Source: Rhodopseudomonas palustris HaA2 (GTDB lineage Bacteria; Pseudomonadota; Alphaproteobacteria; Rhizobiales; Xanthobacteraceae). From it: a stretch of 64,000 nucleotides of DNA. Below, one piece after another: positions 28,777 to 38,397 of this stretch. The stretch lies in assembly GCF_000013365.1 (NCBI RefSeq), contig NC_007778.1, positions 248,001-312,000 on the forward strand. Direction: 5' to 3'. The position numbers were made by a program, and so were the translations under genes. The notes under the pieces were generated by a model, which saw only the letters and a program-made list of their open reading frames with translations, had not been told where the DNA came from and made no database searches. The stretch's first letter is position 1, and the number at the start of each line of letters is the position of its first letter.

Positions 28777-30084
28777 ATGACAGAAACCACGACGGCGGGA
28801 CTTGGCTCTGATCCGGCGCACAAGCAGGCCAACCCCGGCGAGATTGCGATCGGCGTCATCATCGGGCGCACCGCCGAATTCTTCGACTTCTTCGTCTACG
28901 CGATCGCCTCGGTGATCGTGTTTCCGCGGCTGGTGTTTCCGTTCGCCAGCGAGCTGACCGGCACGCTGTATGCGTTCGCGATCTTCGCCGTCGCCTTCAT
29001 TGCGCGGCCGCTCGGCACCGTGATCTTCATGGCGATCGACCGCCGCTATGGCAAAAGCGCCAAGCTGATCAGCGCGATGCTGCTGCTCGGCACCGCCACG
29101 GTCGCGATCGCCTTCCTGCCCGGCTATTCCGAAATCGGCGCGGCCTCGATCTGGCTCTTGGCGCTGGCGCGTGCGGCGCAGGGTCTCGCCTGGGGCGGCG
29201 CCTGGGATGGTATGGCATCGTTGCTGGCGCTCAACGCCCCCAAGGAGCAGCGCGGCTGGTACGCGATGGTGCCGCAGCTTGGCGCGCCGCTCGGGTTGAT
29301 CGTCGCGAGCGCGCTGTTCGCCTATTTCACCGGTCATTTGTCGTCGGAGGACTTCTTCGGCTGGGGCTGGCGCTATCCGTTCTTCGTCGCCTTCGCCATC
29401 AACGTCGTGGCGCTGTTCGCGCGGCTGCGCATGGTGGTGACGCCGGAATATGCGTCGCTGTTCGAAAGCCGCGAATTGCAGCCCAGCCGCGTTCTCGCAA
29501 CGCTCGGGCACGACGGCCGCAACATCATCATCGGGGCGTTCGCACCGCTGGCGAGCTTCGCCCTGTTTCATATGGTCACGGTGTTTCCGCTGTCCTGGGT
29601 GTTCCTGTTCACCCGTGAAAGCCCGGTGCGGTTCCTGATCATCGAGACCATCGGCGCGATGTTCGGCGTCGCGGCGATCATCGCGTCGGGCATGCTCGCC
29701 GATCGCATCGGCCGCAAGCCGTTGCTGATGGGCTCGGCGATCGCGATCGCGGTGTTCAGCGGCTTCGCCCCGCAGATGCTCGATGCCGGCCCGGTCGGCG
29801 AGACCGCCTATATGATCCTCGGCTTCATTCTGCTCGGATTGTCGTTCGGCCAGTCGTCCGGCGTGATCGCTTCCAGCTTCCGGACCGCCTATCGCTACAC
29901 CGCCTCCGCGCTGACCGCCGACCTCGCCTGGCTGTTCGGCGCAGGCTTCGCCCCGCTGGTCGCCCTGCTGCTCGCCACCGATTTCGGCCTGATCTCGTCG
30001 GGCGCCTATCTGCTGTCCGGCGCGGTGGTGACCATTCTGGCGCTGTACATCAGCGGGTTGCGGGAGTCGGAAGAATATCGTTAG
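28777..30084 (+). CDS. MFS transporter, metabolite:H+ symporter-like
   Basis: 435 residues from the ATG at 28777 (MTETTTAGLGSDPAHKQ). Twelve membrane spans are visible. The N-terminal segment IIGRTAEFFDFFVYAIASVIVF is the MHS-type start, ARPLGTVIFMAIDRRYGKSAKL is the loop 2-3 signature and MLADRIGRKPLLMG its second-half counterpart. Substrates of this subfamily are mostly carboxylates, osmolytes or aromatic acids. It is divergent from cyoA with the palindrome between, and ends at a strong terminator. Confidence 0.88.
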   Translation: MTETTTAGLGSDPAHKQANPGEIAIGVIIGRTAEFFDFFVYAIASVIVFPRLVFPFASELTGTLYAFAIFAVAFIARPLGTVIFMAIDRRYGKSAKLISAMLLLGTATVAIAFLPGYSEIGAASIWLLALARAAQGLAWGGAWDGMASLLALNAPKEQRGWYAMVPQLGAPLGLIVASALFAYFTGHLSSEDFFGWGWRYPFFVAFAINVVALFARLRMVVTPEYASLFESRELQPSRVLATLGHDGRNIIIGAFAPLASFALFHMVTVFPLSWVFLFTRESPVRFLIIETIGAMFGVAAIIASGMLADRIGRKPLLMGSAIAIAVFSGFAPQMLDAGPVGETAYMILGFILLGLSFGQSSGVIASSFRTAYRYTASALTADLAWLFGAGFAPLVALLLATDFGLISSGAYLLSGAVVTILALYISGLRESEEYR

Positions 30085-30120
30085 CCGACACGTCGCAAGC
30101 CGGCAGCGTCTTCACAACGC

Positions 30121-30156
30121 AAAGCGGTCCGCGGCAACGCGGGCCGCTTTTGTTTT
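30121..30156 (+). terminator. Rho-independent terminator after the MFS gene
   Basis: Stem arms AAAGCGG-T-CCGCG and CGCGG-G-CCGCTTT with loop GCAA, followed by the T-rich tail TTTTGTTTT. It ends the MFS transcript 37 bases past the stop codon. Confidence 0.85.
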
Positions 30157-30278
30157 GACAAGGTCCGCGTGCACGACGCGTTCCTGCTGCCGTCAGTCCG
30201 CAGAGCCGTCGGACGGAAATCAGGGCAGCAGCGCCGATCGACGCTCGATCGATCAGGATGGGAGTCGAGAAACCATCG

Positions 30279-30812
30279 ATGGACGCGATTGAAACCGAGC
30301 GACTGGCCTTGCGAGACTTCCGGTCGGAAGACGCCGCCGACCTGTTCGCCTATTTGCATCAGCCGACGGCGAGCTGCTTTTTGTCGCTCAGTCTCGCGGA
30401 TATGGGCGCCGCAGCGGCGGAGGCGAACGCGCGCAGTCAAAGTGACGAGCACATTGCGGTCTGCTTCAAAGACACAGGCCGACTGATCGGCGACCTGTTC
30501 GCGGTCCAGGAGGACGACACGTTCTCGGTCGGCTGGAACTTCAATGCGGATTTCAGGGGCGCCGGGCTGGCGTCGGAAGCCGCACGCGCCCTGTTCGGGC
30601 ATCTTTTCACCGTCAGGCAGGCCCGGCGCCTCTACGCTTATGTCGAGGACCACAACATCGCATCGCAACGTCTGTGCAAGAGACTGGGAATGCGGCAGGA
30701 AGGACTGTTCAAGGAGTATGTGACGTTCAAGGCCGACAGCAAAGGTGTTCCGATCTACGAGAACACGATGCAGTTCGCCATCCTCCGTAAGGAATGGGAG
30801 CAGCAGCACTGA
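30279..30812 (+). CDS. GNAT-family N-acetyltransferase (RimJ/RimL type)
   Basis: 177 residues from the ATG at 30279 (MDAIETERLALRDFRSEDA). The ATG at 30258 has no room for a ribosome-binding site. The acetyl-CoA loop region is FNADFRGAGLASEAARALFG and the C-terminal signature is NIASQRLCKRLGMRQEGLFKE, both typical of ribosomal-protein or small-molecule acetyltransferases of this type. It stands alone between a terminator and a tRNA gene on the other strand. The substrate is unknown. Confidence 0.85.
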   Translation: MDAIETERLALRDFRSEDAADLFAYLHQPTASCFLSLSLADMGAAAAEANARSQSDEHIAVCFKDTGRLIGDLFAVQEDDTFSVGWNFNADFRGAGLASEAARALFGHLFTVRQARRLYAYVEDHNIASQRLCKRLGMRQEGLFKEYVTFKADSKGVPIYENTMQFAILRKEWEQQH

Positions 30813-30860
30813 GCCGACGCGGCGGCCCAGCTCTTAGCCCGTACGCCTGGACGAAAGCGA

Positions 30861-30950
30861 TGGCGGAGAGGGAGGGATTCGAACCCCCGATAGGCTTGCA
30901 CCTATGCCGCATTTCGAGTGCGGTGCATTCGACCACTCTGCCACCTCTCC
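30861..30950 (-). tRNA. tRNA-Ser (anticodon CGA)
   Basis: A 90-nt type II tRNA with encoded CCA. The acceptor stem GGAGAGG pairs with CCTCTCC, the discriminator is G, the anticodon stem CCGCA/TGCGG encloses CT-CGA-AA, there is a long variable arm, and the T arm is GGGGG-TTCGAAT-CCCTC. It reads serine codon UCG. Confidence 0.97.
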
Positions 30951-31176
30951 GCGGCGCCGAGACGGACGATTCTCACGCCCGATGGTCGGCGGTGTTCTTA
31001 AGTGAGGCGGAGCGGATAAACAAGCCGGCGTAACGGCATCCGCCTTCCCGCCCGGCCTGGCCGGCCGGGCAGCAGATCGAAGGATCGGGCAGGCGGACCC
31101 CGCCGAAGGGGCCCTGGCTGGCGTTTGGGCCACGGCGGCCGTGAAGCGAAGCGAGCCCCGTTCTGGCGCTGCCAGC

Positions 31177-32328
31177 TCAGGCCTTCTCCTTGCGTTCCTT
31201 GTCCTTCTGTTTGTCGCTGGGCTTGTCGTCCTTGTCCTTCTCTTTGGCCTTCTTGCCCTTCTCTTTGGTCTTGCGATTGGTGAAGCGGGCGTTGCCGAGG
31301 CCGGTGCCGATGGTGAGCACGCCCCAGCGCTCGAAGTCCTGCATGAACGGGACTTCGCTGAGGCCCTGGGCGACGCCGTCATTGTGCATCAGGATCGCGG
31401 TGTCGTGGTCACCGATGGTGGGAATCCCCTCGAGCAGGCTGCGCGGCAGGTGAAACCTGCTGCTTTCCCAGTTGCCCGGCAGGTTCTGGGCACCTTTCTC
31501 GATGGTGCCGTCGGAATTGATCACGCCGGGGCAGGAAATCCCGATGAACGGCGCCAGCTTGAAGCCCTCCTTCTCGGCGTCGGCGATCAGACCCTGGAGC
31601 ATCTTGGTCAGCCGCTTCACCGCGCCTTCGCGGGTCGGTTCGTCTTCGGCGTGCCGCCATAGATCGACCTTCCAGACCGAGGCCTTCGACAGATCGCGCG
31701 CCTTTTTCCAGCCGGTTTCGACCACGCCGCAACGGATGTTCGAGCCGCCGATGTCGACCGCCAGAATGCTGTCGTGGCCTTCGAAGATCCACGACGGCGC
31801 CAGATGCAGGCAGCCGATCAGCCCGGCCTCGTCCGGATCGAACCGGATCGGCACCAGATCGACCTTCAGCCCCTCCGATTTCAGTAGGATATCGGTGCGC
31901 GCGATCGCCAGTTCCCCGACCCGGCCCTGGCGGAAGCCGCCGCCGACCACGATACACTCGGTATCGGCCCAGGCTTTGGTCTTGAGAAACCGGCCGGTAA
32001 CGTAGGCCAGTTCCTGGGCGAATTCCTCGATCGCGCCGTGCACCAGCGCGGCGGCGTGGACGTCGTCGCCGTTCAAAATCTCGTCGAGCGCGCCCTTGGA
32101 GATCTCCTCGGTCGGCTTCTTGCCCAGCGGATCGTCGCCAGTCTTGCGCAGCGGCTTACGCGAGGCGTCGAGCATGCGCTGGAATGCGCCCTTGCTGGCG
32201 CGGTCGCCGAGAAATCCGTCGTCGTCCTTCAGCTCGATATTGTAGGTATCGACGTCGACCGACGGCAGCCGCTCGGCGCCATGGGCGGCGATGCCGGCAT
32301 TGGTGGTGGTCAGCGTATCCTCGGCCAT
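31177..32328 (-). CDS. ROK-family protein with circularly permuted motif order and Lys-rich tail
   Basis: 383 residues from the ATG at 32328 (MAEDTLTTTNAGIAAHGAE). ROK sugar-kinase motifs are present in an unusual order. The adenosine-side motif IVVGGG is at 126-131 and AGLIGC at 168-173, which normally end a ROK protein. They are followed by the phosphate-1 motif DIGGSN at 192-197, then GISCPGVIN, HNDGVAQGL and the phosphate-2 motif GTGLGN at 341-346, which are normally N-terminal. The family's Cys-rich zinc site is missing. The last 34 residues are almost all Lys, Glu, Asp and Arg. Kinase activity is possible because nucleotide motifs and the Asp of HND survive, but it is not proven. Confidence 0.8.
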   Translation of the reverse strand: MAEDTLTTTNAGIAAHGAERLPSVDVDTYNIELKDDDGFLGDRASKGAFQRMLDASRKPLRKTGDDPLGKKPTEEISKGALDEILNGDDVHAAALVHGAIEEFAQELAYVTGRFLKTKAWADTECIVVGGGFRQGRVGELAIARTDILLKSEGLKVDLVPIRFDPDEAGLIGCLHLAPSWIFEGHDSILAVDIGGSNIRCGVVETGWKKARDLSKASVWKVDLWRHAEDEPTREGAVKRLTKMLQGLIADAEKEGFKLAPFIGISCPGVINSDGTIEKGAQNLPGNWESSRFHLPRSLLEGIPTIGDHDTAILMHNDGVAQGLSEVPFMQDFERWGVLTIGTGLGNARFTNRKTKEKGKKAKEKDKDDKPSDKQKDKERKEKA

Positions 32329-32663
32329 TGCTCGTTTCCCCGGTGTGAAAACCGGGTGACAACGATCCGGGAACCTGTTGGTTGCACCGGCTTGAGACAG
32401 CAAGATGGACCGTTTCTCCTTGCGCAGACTCGGCTTTTCGCGGCATCCGCCTTGACTTGAAGCGTTCCGCGGCTATAAATCCCGCACCCGGCGTGGGCAG
32501 GTCCCGCGCCGTATTGCTTTGTGTGGCCAGCGCCGAAGCCCCGCCAGAGGGCCAAGCCATTCGCACAGATTCAAGCGACCATTCAGGTCGCAACCCGCAA
32601 CGACTGAACAAAAAGCCGGCCCGGTTCACCCGAGGCTGGGATCGAACACGAAGGATGAAAACG
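32329..32663. other. Intergenic region with the rplU promoter and leader
   Basis: The gap between the ROK gene and rplU contains the sigma-70 promoter at 32452-32479 and then a transcribed leader of about 180 bases. The leader has a possible hairpin, GTGGCC...GGGCCA, near 32522-32554, but no supported ORF. Confidence 0.5.
32452..32479 (+). promoter_or_regulatory. Sigma-70 type promoter of rplU-rpmA
   Basis: A -35 box TTGACT and -10 box TATAAA are 16 bases apart, giving a predicted start near 32486. This is the best housekeeping promoter in the window and fits ribosomal-protein genes. Confidence 0.75.
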
Positions 32664-33050
32664 ATGTTCGCAGTCATCAAAACCGGCGGCCGGCAATACC
32701 GTGTCGTTCCGGAAGATGTGCTCGAAGTAGGTAAGATCGAAGGCGACGTCGGCACGATCGTGCAGCTCGGCGAAGTCCTGATGCTCGGTGGCGATACGCC
32801 ACTGATCGGCCTTCCCACGGTGGCCGGCGCCAGCGTCGCAGCCGAAGTGCTGGACCACAAGCGCGGCCCGAAGGTGATTTCGTTCAAGAAGCGCCGCCGC
32901 AAGAATTCGAAGCGCAAGCGCGGCTACCGCGACGAGATCACGGTGCTGCGGATCACCGAGATCCTCGCCGACGGCAAGTCGCCCTCGGTCGGCCCGCGCC
33001 CGAAGCGCGTCAAGGCCGAACCGGCGCCCGCAGCGGACGCGGCCGAATAA
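32664..33050 (+). CDS. rplU: 50S ribosomal protein L21
   Basis: 128 residues beginning [20 protein letters not shown], the invariant L21 N-terminus. The ATG at 32664 has AAGGA nine bases upstream; an ATG at 32655 is too close to that site. The basic segment [18 protein letters not shown] binds 23S rRNA. An Ala/Pro-rich tail ([10 protein letters not shown]) extends the usual ~103-residue core, as in relatives. Followed by rpmA in the standard pair. Confidence 0.97.
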   Translation: MFAVIKTGGRQYRVVPEDVLEVGKIEGDVGTIVQLGEVLMLGGDTPLIGLPTVAGASVAAEVLDHKRGPKVISFKKRRRKNSKRKRGYRDEITVLRITEILADGKSPSVGPRPKRVKAEPAPAADAAE

Positions 33051-33135
33051 ACCGCCGGCCGCGAGACAAACAAAAAGTGAGATGATTCCCTGACGGAATC
33101 GGTCTAGAGATCACTCGGAATTTTGGAGACGGGCT

Positions 33136-33405
33136 ATGGCTCATAAAAAAGCGGGCGGTTCATCGCGCAACGGGCGTGATTCTGCAGGCAAGCGCCTCGG
33201 GATCAAGGCCTATGGCGGCGAGCACGTGATTCCCGGCAACATCATCGCGCGTCAGCGCGGCACCACTTGGCACCCCGGCCTCAACGTCGGCATGGGCACG
33301 GATCACACCCTGTTCGCCAAGGTGGAAGGCCGCGTCGAGTTCCGCGCCAAAGCCAACGGCCGTACCTTCGTATCGGTTCTTCCGATTGCGCAGGCGGCCG
33401 AATAG
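33136..33405 (+). CDS. rpmA: 50S ribosomal protein L27
   Basis: 89 residues starting [20 protein letters not shown], the conserved N-terminal tail that reaches the peptidyl-transferase centre, with [15 protein letters not shown] in the core. GGAGACGGG precedes the ATG. It lies 85 bases after rplU and is followed by a terminator. Confidence 0.97.
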   Translation: MAHKKAGGSSRNGRDSAGKRLGIKAYGGEHVIPGNIIARQRGTTWHPGLNVGMGTDHTLFAKVEGRVEFRAKANGRTFVSVLPIAQAAE

Positions 33406-33465
33406 ACGGTGGACAAACAAGTGTCCGCCGGGTCCTGACAAACCGGCGGAGCACAAAAGGGCTCC

Positions 33466-33500
33466 AGGGGAGGCGGGACATCCGACCTCCCCTTTCGTTT
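33466..33500 (+). terminator. Terminator after rpmA
   Basis: Arms AGGGGAGG and CCTCCCCT flank a 12-base loop and are followed by TTCGTTT. A second hairpin (TCCGCCGG / CCGGCGGA) precedes it at 33424-33450. Confidence 0.75.
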
Positions 33501-33534
33501 GCGTCCAATTTATTCGATGCATCAGGAGCCCGCG

Positions 33535-34131
33535 ATGTTGCAGGACATCCCGACACCCACACCCGTGTTGCGCGAGGCGAGACCTTGCGTCCTCGAGACC
33601 GAGCGGCTGACGCTGCGCAAGCCGGCTCTCGCGGACGTCACGACCATTGCTCGCCTCGCCAATGACCGCCGGGTCGCCGAGATGACCCGCCGGTTGCCGC
33701 ATCCCTACACGCGCGACGATGCCGCTCGCTTCGTCACCTCGCTCGGCCAGACCCACGAGACGGTGTTTCTGATCGAAGCCGACTTCGAACCGGTCGGCAT
33801 GGTCGGCGTCGACTGGCGCAACCGCGAGACGCCGGAGCTCGGCTATTGGCTCGGCGTCTCGCACTGGGGCAACGGCTATGCCACCGAGGCGGCGCGGGCG
33901 GTGATCGACTTCACCTTCGAGGAATATGCGATCACGCAGATGATCTCCGCGGCGCGCGTCGTCAATCCGGCGTCGCGCAACGTACTGGAGAAATGCGGCT
34001 TCCAGTGGACCGGCGTCGAGCTCCACCGGATGGAGGCGATCGGCTCGTCGACCCCGGTCGACTGCTTCCGCCTGACCCGCGGCGTGTGGTCGTCGCTGAA
34101 GAGTTGGGGCAAGACCCGGCGCAGCCGCTGA
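33535..34131 (+). CDS. GNAT-family N-acetyltransferase (RimJ/RimL type)
   Basis: 198 residues from the ATG at 33535, seven bases after AGGAG; upstream ATGs at 33499 and 33517 lack such a site. The core reads LETERLTLRKPALADVTTIA, then ELGYWLGVSHWGNGYATEAA (acetyl-CoA loop) and NPASRNVLEKCGFQWTGVE. The gene commonly sits between rpmA and obgE in this bacterial group. Substrate unknown; protein N-terminal acetylation is one possibility. Confidence 0.87.
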   Translation: MLQDIPTPTPVLREARPCVLETERLTLRKPALADVTTIARLANDRRVAEMTRRLPHPYTRDDAARFVTSLGQTHETVFLIEADFEPVGMVGVDWRNRETPELGYWLGVSHWGNGYATEAARAVIDFTFEEYAITQMISAARVVNPASRNVLEKCGFQWTGVELHRMEAIGSSTPVDCFRLTRGVWSSLKSWGKTRRSR

Positions 34132-34144
34132 CCCTCGCCACCGA

Positions 34145-34167
34145 GCGGCCGGGCACGTCCCGGCCGC
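34145..34167. repeat. Perfect 9-bp hairpin after the acetyltransferase gene
   Basis: Arms GCGGCCGGG and CCCGGCCGC with loop CACGT begin 13 bases past the stop codon. There is no U-tract, so it is more likely a 3'-stabilising or Rho-linked structure than a classic terminator. Confidence 0.5.
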
Positions 34168-34313
34168 CATGGTACCTGGATTGGCCGTGGTCATTGCAAG
34201 TCGCGGCTTTGCCGCCAGAGATCCTTAACCAGCGCGACATCGGCTGGTGCCATCCCGAGTACGCAGCTTCGCCGTGATCGCTTAGCAGTCGCTCCGCAAA
34301 CAAGGAGTTCGAC

Positions 34314-34490
34314 ATGCTGACCCAGCGTTACATCCAGGCCGTCCTGACCCACGACATCGCCGACCGCATCACGCACAGCGCCGATGTGATCGAAAAGTGC
34401 GAACGCGCGCTTCGCGTCGCCGAGCAGAACGAGCCTACCGAACAATTGAGCTTCCGCTTCGTCGATCTCGATCGCCGCTTCGGCATCTGA
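34314..34490 (+). CDS. Small hypothetical protein (58 aa)
   Basis: The ORF starts ATG with AGGAG six bases upstream (CAAGGAGTTCGAC) and encodes a 58-residue, mostly helical protein beginning MLTQRYIQAVLTHDIADRI and ending in VDLDRRFGI, with a single Cys. I recognise no family. The good ribosome-binding site, ordinary codon use and lack of a competing gene on either strand favour a real gene. Confidence 0.55.
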   Translation: MLTQRYIQAVLTHDIADRITHSADVIEKCERALRVAEQNEPTEQLSFRFVDLDRRFGI

Positions 34491-34549
34491 CGCGTTCCGG
34501 AGCGACCCGCCGTCCTGGTCGTAGACGTTTAACGACGCGAGCCGATATT

Positions 34550-34572
34550 TCTCCGGCGGGAGCCGCCGGAGA
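34550..34572. repeat. Perfect 10-bp hairpin between the two small ORFs
   Basis: Arms TCTCCGGCGG and CCGCCGGAGA with a 3-base GAG loop. No poly-T follows. It could stabilise the upstream small mRNA or separate the two small genes. Confidence 0.5.
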
Positions 34573-34646
34573 ATCCGATCTCAATCAGTTACCTGGATTA
34601 TGTCGCAATCCGCAGCAGATCTTCGGATCCGAACAGGAGGTCACCG

Positions 34647-34817
34647 ATGTCCGACCACGCCGAACTGATTGCCGTCGCCAACAATGTCGAGGATCAAATC
34701 CTCAGGGACCTCGAGGCATTCGAGACGCGCGAGCGCCGCCTGCTGGCAGAGGAGCGCCGCGAACGCGCCCGCCAACTCACCGCGCGCTTCGCCGGCCTCA
34801 AACTGACAATCGAGTAA
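34647..34817 (+). CDS. Small hypothetical protein (56 aa), charged and helical
   Basis: The ATG follows a perfect AGGAGG by six bases. The 56-residue product starts MSDHAELIAVANNVEDQIL and is rich in Glu and Arg (ERRLLAEERRERARQL), which suggests one long amphipathic helix or coiled coil. It ends six bases before the end of the convergent DMT permease gene. I recognise no family; the very strong ribosome-binding site is the main support. Confidence 0.6.
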   Translation: MSDHAELIAVANNVEDQILRDLEAFETRERRLLAEERRERARQLTARFAGLKLTIE

Positions 34818-34823
34818 CGGGCG

Positions 34824-35738
34824 TCAGTTCGTTTGCGGCGGCGCCTCGTCCGCCGTCTTGCGGTCGCGCAGCGCGAGATACAGGCCCGCGCCGACGATAA
34901 CGACGACGCCGACCAGCGTCGACAGCGTCGGGACGTCGCCGAAGAACAGCCAGCCGAGCGCCGCGGCGAAGATGATCATCGTATATTGATACGGCACCAC
35001 GACGCTCGCGGGCGCCAACCGCAGCGAGCGGTTGACGCACAACAGCCCCGCGGCCGAGCCGACACCCGCGAGCACGAACCAGATCCAGTCGGCCGGCGGC
35101 GGCGCAATCCAGCCGGACGGCGCCAGCAGCACCGAGCCGAGCAGTGCGGTGCCGATGAATTGCTGCGTCGCCAGCGCGATCTCCGGCGTGCGCCGCAGAA
35201 ACCGGGTGATCAGCATCAGCGCCGCGAACAGCACGCTGGCGAGGATCGCGATCAGCGCCGGCCAGCTCATGGTTTGCGGCGACGGCTGCAATGCGATCAG
35301 CACGCCGGCAAAGCCGACCAGGATTGCGATCGCCCGCGCCCGGTCGATCGTCTCGCCGAGAAACAAGGCGGCCCCGACCGACACGAACAGCGCCGACGCC
35401 AGATAGAACGTGATGACATCGGCGAGCGGCAGATACACCGTGGCGAGGAAGAACGCCGCGACCTCGAACGCCGAGACCAGCATCCGCGCCAGTTGCAGCC
35501 CCGGCCGCTCCAGCCGGATGAAGGCCGCGCGCTGCCGCCAGATCAGCGGCGCGAGCAGCACCAGTCCGGCAATCGCCCGCAGCAGCAGGAATTCGCCGAC
35601 CGGATAGGTCGCCACCACCTTCTTGCCGACTGCGTCCGCAAAGGAAAACGCCAGCATCGCCAGCAACATCAGGACAATGCCGGCCGCTTGCGCGCCATGT
35701 TCGTCAGGGCCGATGGAGATTTTCCGGAACAACCCCAT
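34824..35738 (-). CDS. DMT-superfamily (EamA) permease
   Basis: 304 residues from the ATG at 35738 (MGLFRKISIGPDEHG); a GTG at 35753 adds five residues. Ten membrane spans are arranged as two EamA repeats, the first ending near FLGETIDRARAIAILVGFAG and the second near WLFFGDVPTLSTLVGVVVI. Family members export amino acids or other metabolites or are uncharacterised. It is convergent with the small ORF and divergent from obgE. Confidence 0.88.
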   Translation of the reverse strand: MGLFRKISIGPDEHGAQAAGIVLMLLAMLAFSFADAVGKKVVATYPVGEFLLLRAIAGLVLLAPLIWRQRAAFIRLERPGLQLARMLVSAFEVAAFFLATVYLPLADVITFYLASALFVSVGAALFLGETIDRARAIAILVGFAGVLIALQPSPQTMSWPALIAILASVLFAALMLITRFLRRTPEIALATQQFIGTALLGSVLLAPSGWIAPPPADWIWFVLAGVGSAAGLLCVNRSLRLAPASVVVPYQYTMIIFAAALGWLFFGDVPTLSTLVGVVVIVGAGLYLALRDRKTADEAPPQTN

Positions 35739-35918
35739 ATCTCGCTCTGGCACCTTGCGAACCGGAACAGCTCGACAGCGGGCGCTTATGGCCCGGAGCC
35801 TCGCGGCGGCGCAAGGCCGATGGCCGACCGCGGCTCACGCAAATCGCCGCACGGCGAAAGCGACGCAGTTCCGGCGATCGAGTTGTTGCCGCGCCCCCTC
35901 CCTGTACGATACGGATAG

Positions 35919-36983
<1,065 letters not shown>

Positions 36984-37114
36984 TCGGCGCCTGCCACTTT
37001 GGCGCAAGGCCGGCCCGGCGCGCTTGCACCCGCCGGTTCGGTGCGGCAAAACCAACCCGCCCGTCGACGGCGCGCCGCCGATGCGTCCCGTCCTCGTCTC
37101 GCCCGATAGTCCCG

Positions 37115-38245
37115 ATGGCCCGCCCGAAGCTCCATGATTTCCGCCGCATCGTCGTCAAGGTCGGCTCCTCGCTGCTGATCGATTCCGGCGCCGGCGAGGT
37201 CCGGGCGACATGGCTCGCCGCGCTCGCCGCCGACATCGCCGAGCTGCATCGCGACGGCCGCGACGTGATGATCGTCTCCTCCGGCTCGATCGCGCTCGGC
37301 CGCAGCCGACTGAAGCTGCCGCGCGGCGCGCTGAAGCTCGAGGAAAGCCAGGCCGCCGCGGCCGTCGGCCAGATCGCGCTGGCGCGGACCTGGTCGGAAG
37401 TGCTGGGCCACCATGGGATCGGCGCTGGGCAGATCCTGGTGACGCTGCAGGACACCGAGGAGCGGCGGCGCTATCTCAACGCCCGCTCGACCATCGCCAA
37501 GCTGCTGGAATGGCGCGCGGTACCGGTGATCAACGAGAACGACACCGTCGCCACCAACGAAATCCGCTACGGCGACAACGACCGCCTCGCCGCGCGGGTC
37601 GCGACCATGGCGAGTGCGGATCTCCTGATCCTGCTGTCCGACATCGACGGCCTCTACACCGCCCCGCCCGGCAGCAATCCGGATGCGAAGCTGATCCCGG
37701 TGGTCGACTCCGTCACCGCCGAAATCGAGGGCATGGCCGGCGCGGCCGGCTCGGAGCTGTCGCGCGGCGGGATGCGCACCAAGATCGAGGCCGCCAAGAT
37801 CGCGACCTCGGCCGGCACCCACATGCTGATCGCTTCGGGCAAGATCGACCATCCGCTCAAGGCCATTGCCGGCGGCGGCCCCTGCACCTGGTTCCTGACA
37901 CCCGCGAACCCGGTGACGGCTCGCAAACGCTGGATCGCGGGTTCTCTGGAGCCGAAGGGCACGCTGACGATCGACGCCGGCGCGGTGACGGCGCTGCGCG
38001 CCGGCAAGAGCCTGCTGCCGGCCGGCGTGATCCGGGTCGACGGCCAGTTCGCCCGCGGCGACGCGGTGATCGTGCGCGGCCCGGACACCCACGAAATCGG
38101 CCGCGGCTTGGTCGCCTACGACGCCGACGACGCCGACAGGATCAAGGGCCGCTCCTCGCCCGACGTGATGAGCATCCTCGGCGTCAGCGGCCGCGCCGAG
38201 ATGATCCACCGCGACGATCTGGTGGTGGGAACGGCGCCGGGCTAG
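37115..38245 (+). CDS. proB: Glutamate 5-kinase
   Basis: 376 residues. The amino-acid-kinase domain (about 1-260) has [39 protein letters not shown] and [17 protein letters not shown]-terminal PUA domain (about 280-376) begins [14 protein letters not shown]. It phosphorylates glutamate to glutamyl-5-phosphate, the first proline-biosynthesis step. proA follows. Confidence 0.96.
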   Translation: MARPKLHDFRRIVVKVGSSLLIDSGAGEVRATWLAALAADIAELHRDGRDVMIVSSGSIALGRSRLKLPRGALKLEESQAAAAVGQIALARTWSEVLGHHGIGAGQILVTLQDTEERRRYLNARSTIAKLLEWRAVPVINENDTVATNEIRYGDNDRLAARVATMASADLLILLSDIDGLYTAPPGSNPDAKLIPVVDSVTAEIEGMAGAAGSELSRGGMRTKIEAAKIATSAGTHMLIASGKIDHPLKAIAGGGPCTWFLTPANPVTARKRWIAGSLEPKGTLTIDAGAVTALRAGKSLLPAGVIRVDGQFARGDAVIVRGPDTHEIGRGLVAYDADDADRIKGRSSPDVMSILGVSGRAEMIHRDDLVVGTAPG

Positions 38246-38397
38246 TCTCGGGCCGCGAATTCCGGGCTGCTGTCGGCGAGGCGCCGCCTGCTGTCAACGC
38301 GCGAGTATTCGCCCGGTTTCTCCGCAACCAGCTTGGCGATCCGGCATTTTCCGCCTATTTACATGATCAGACAGGTATTTTTCAGGCCGAACCGCCC

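Noticed and set aside
30861-30950. tRNA-Ser as an integration site for a genomic island
   Set aside because: No integrase or direct repeat of the tRNA 3' end was seen nearby; the flanking genes are ordinary.
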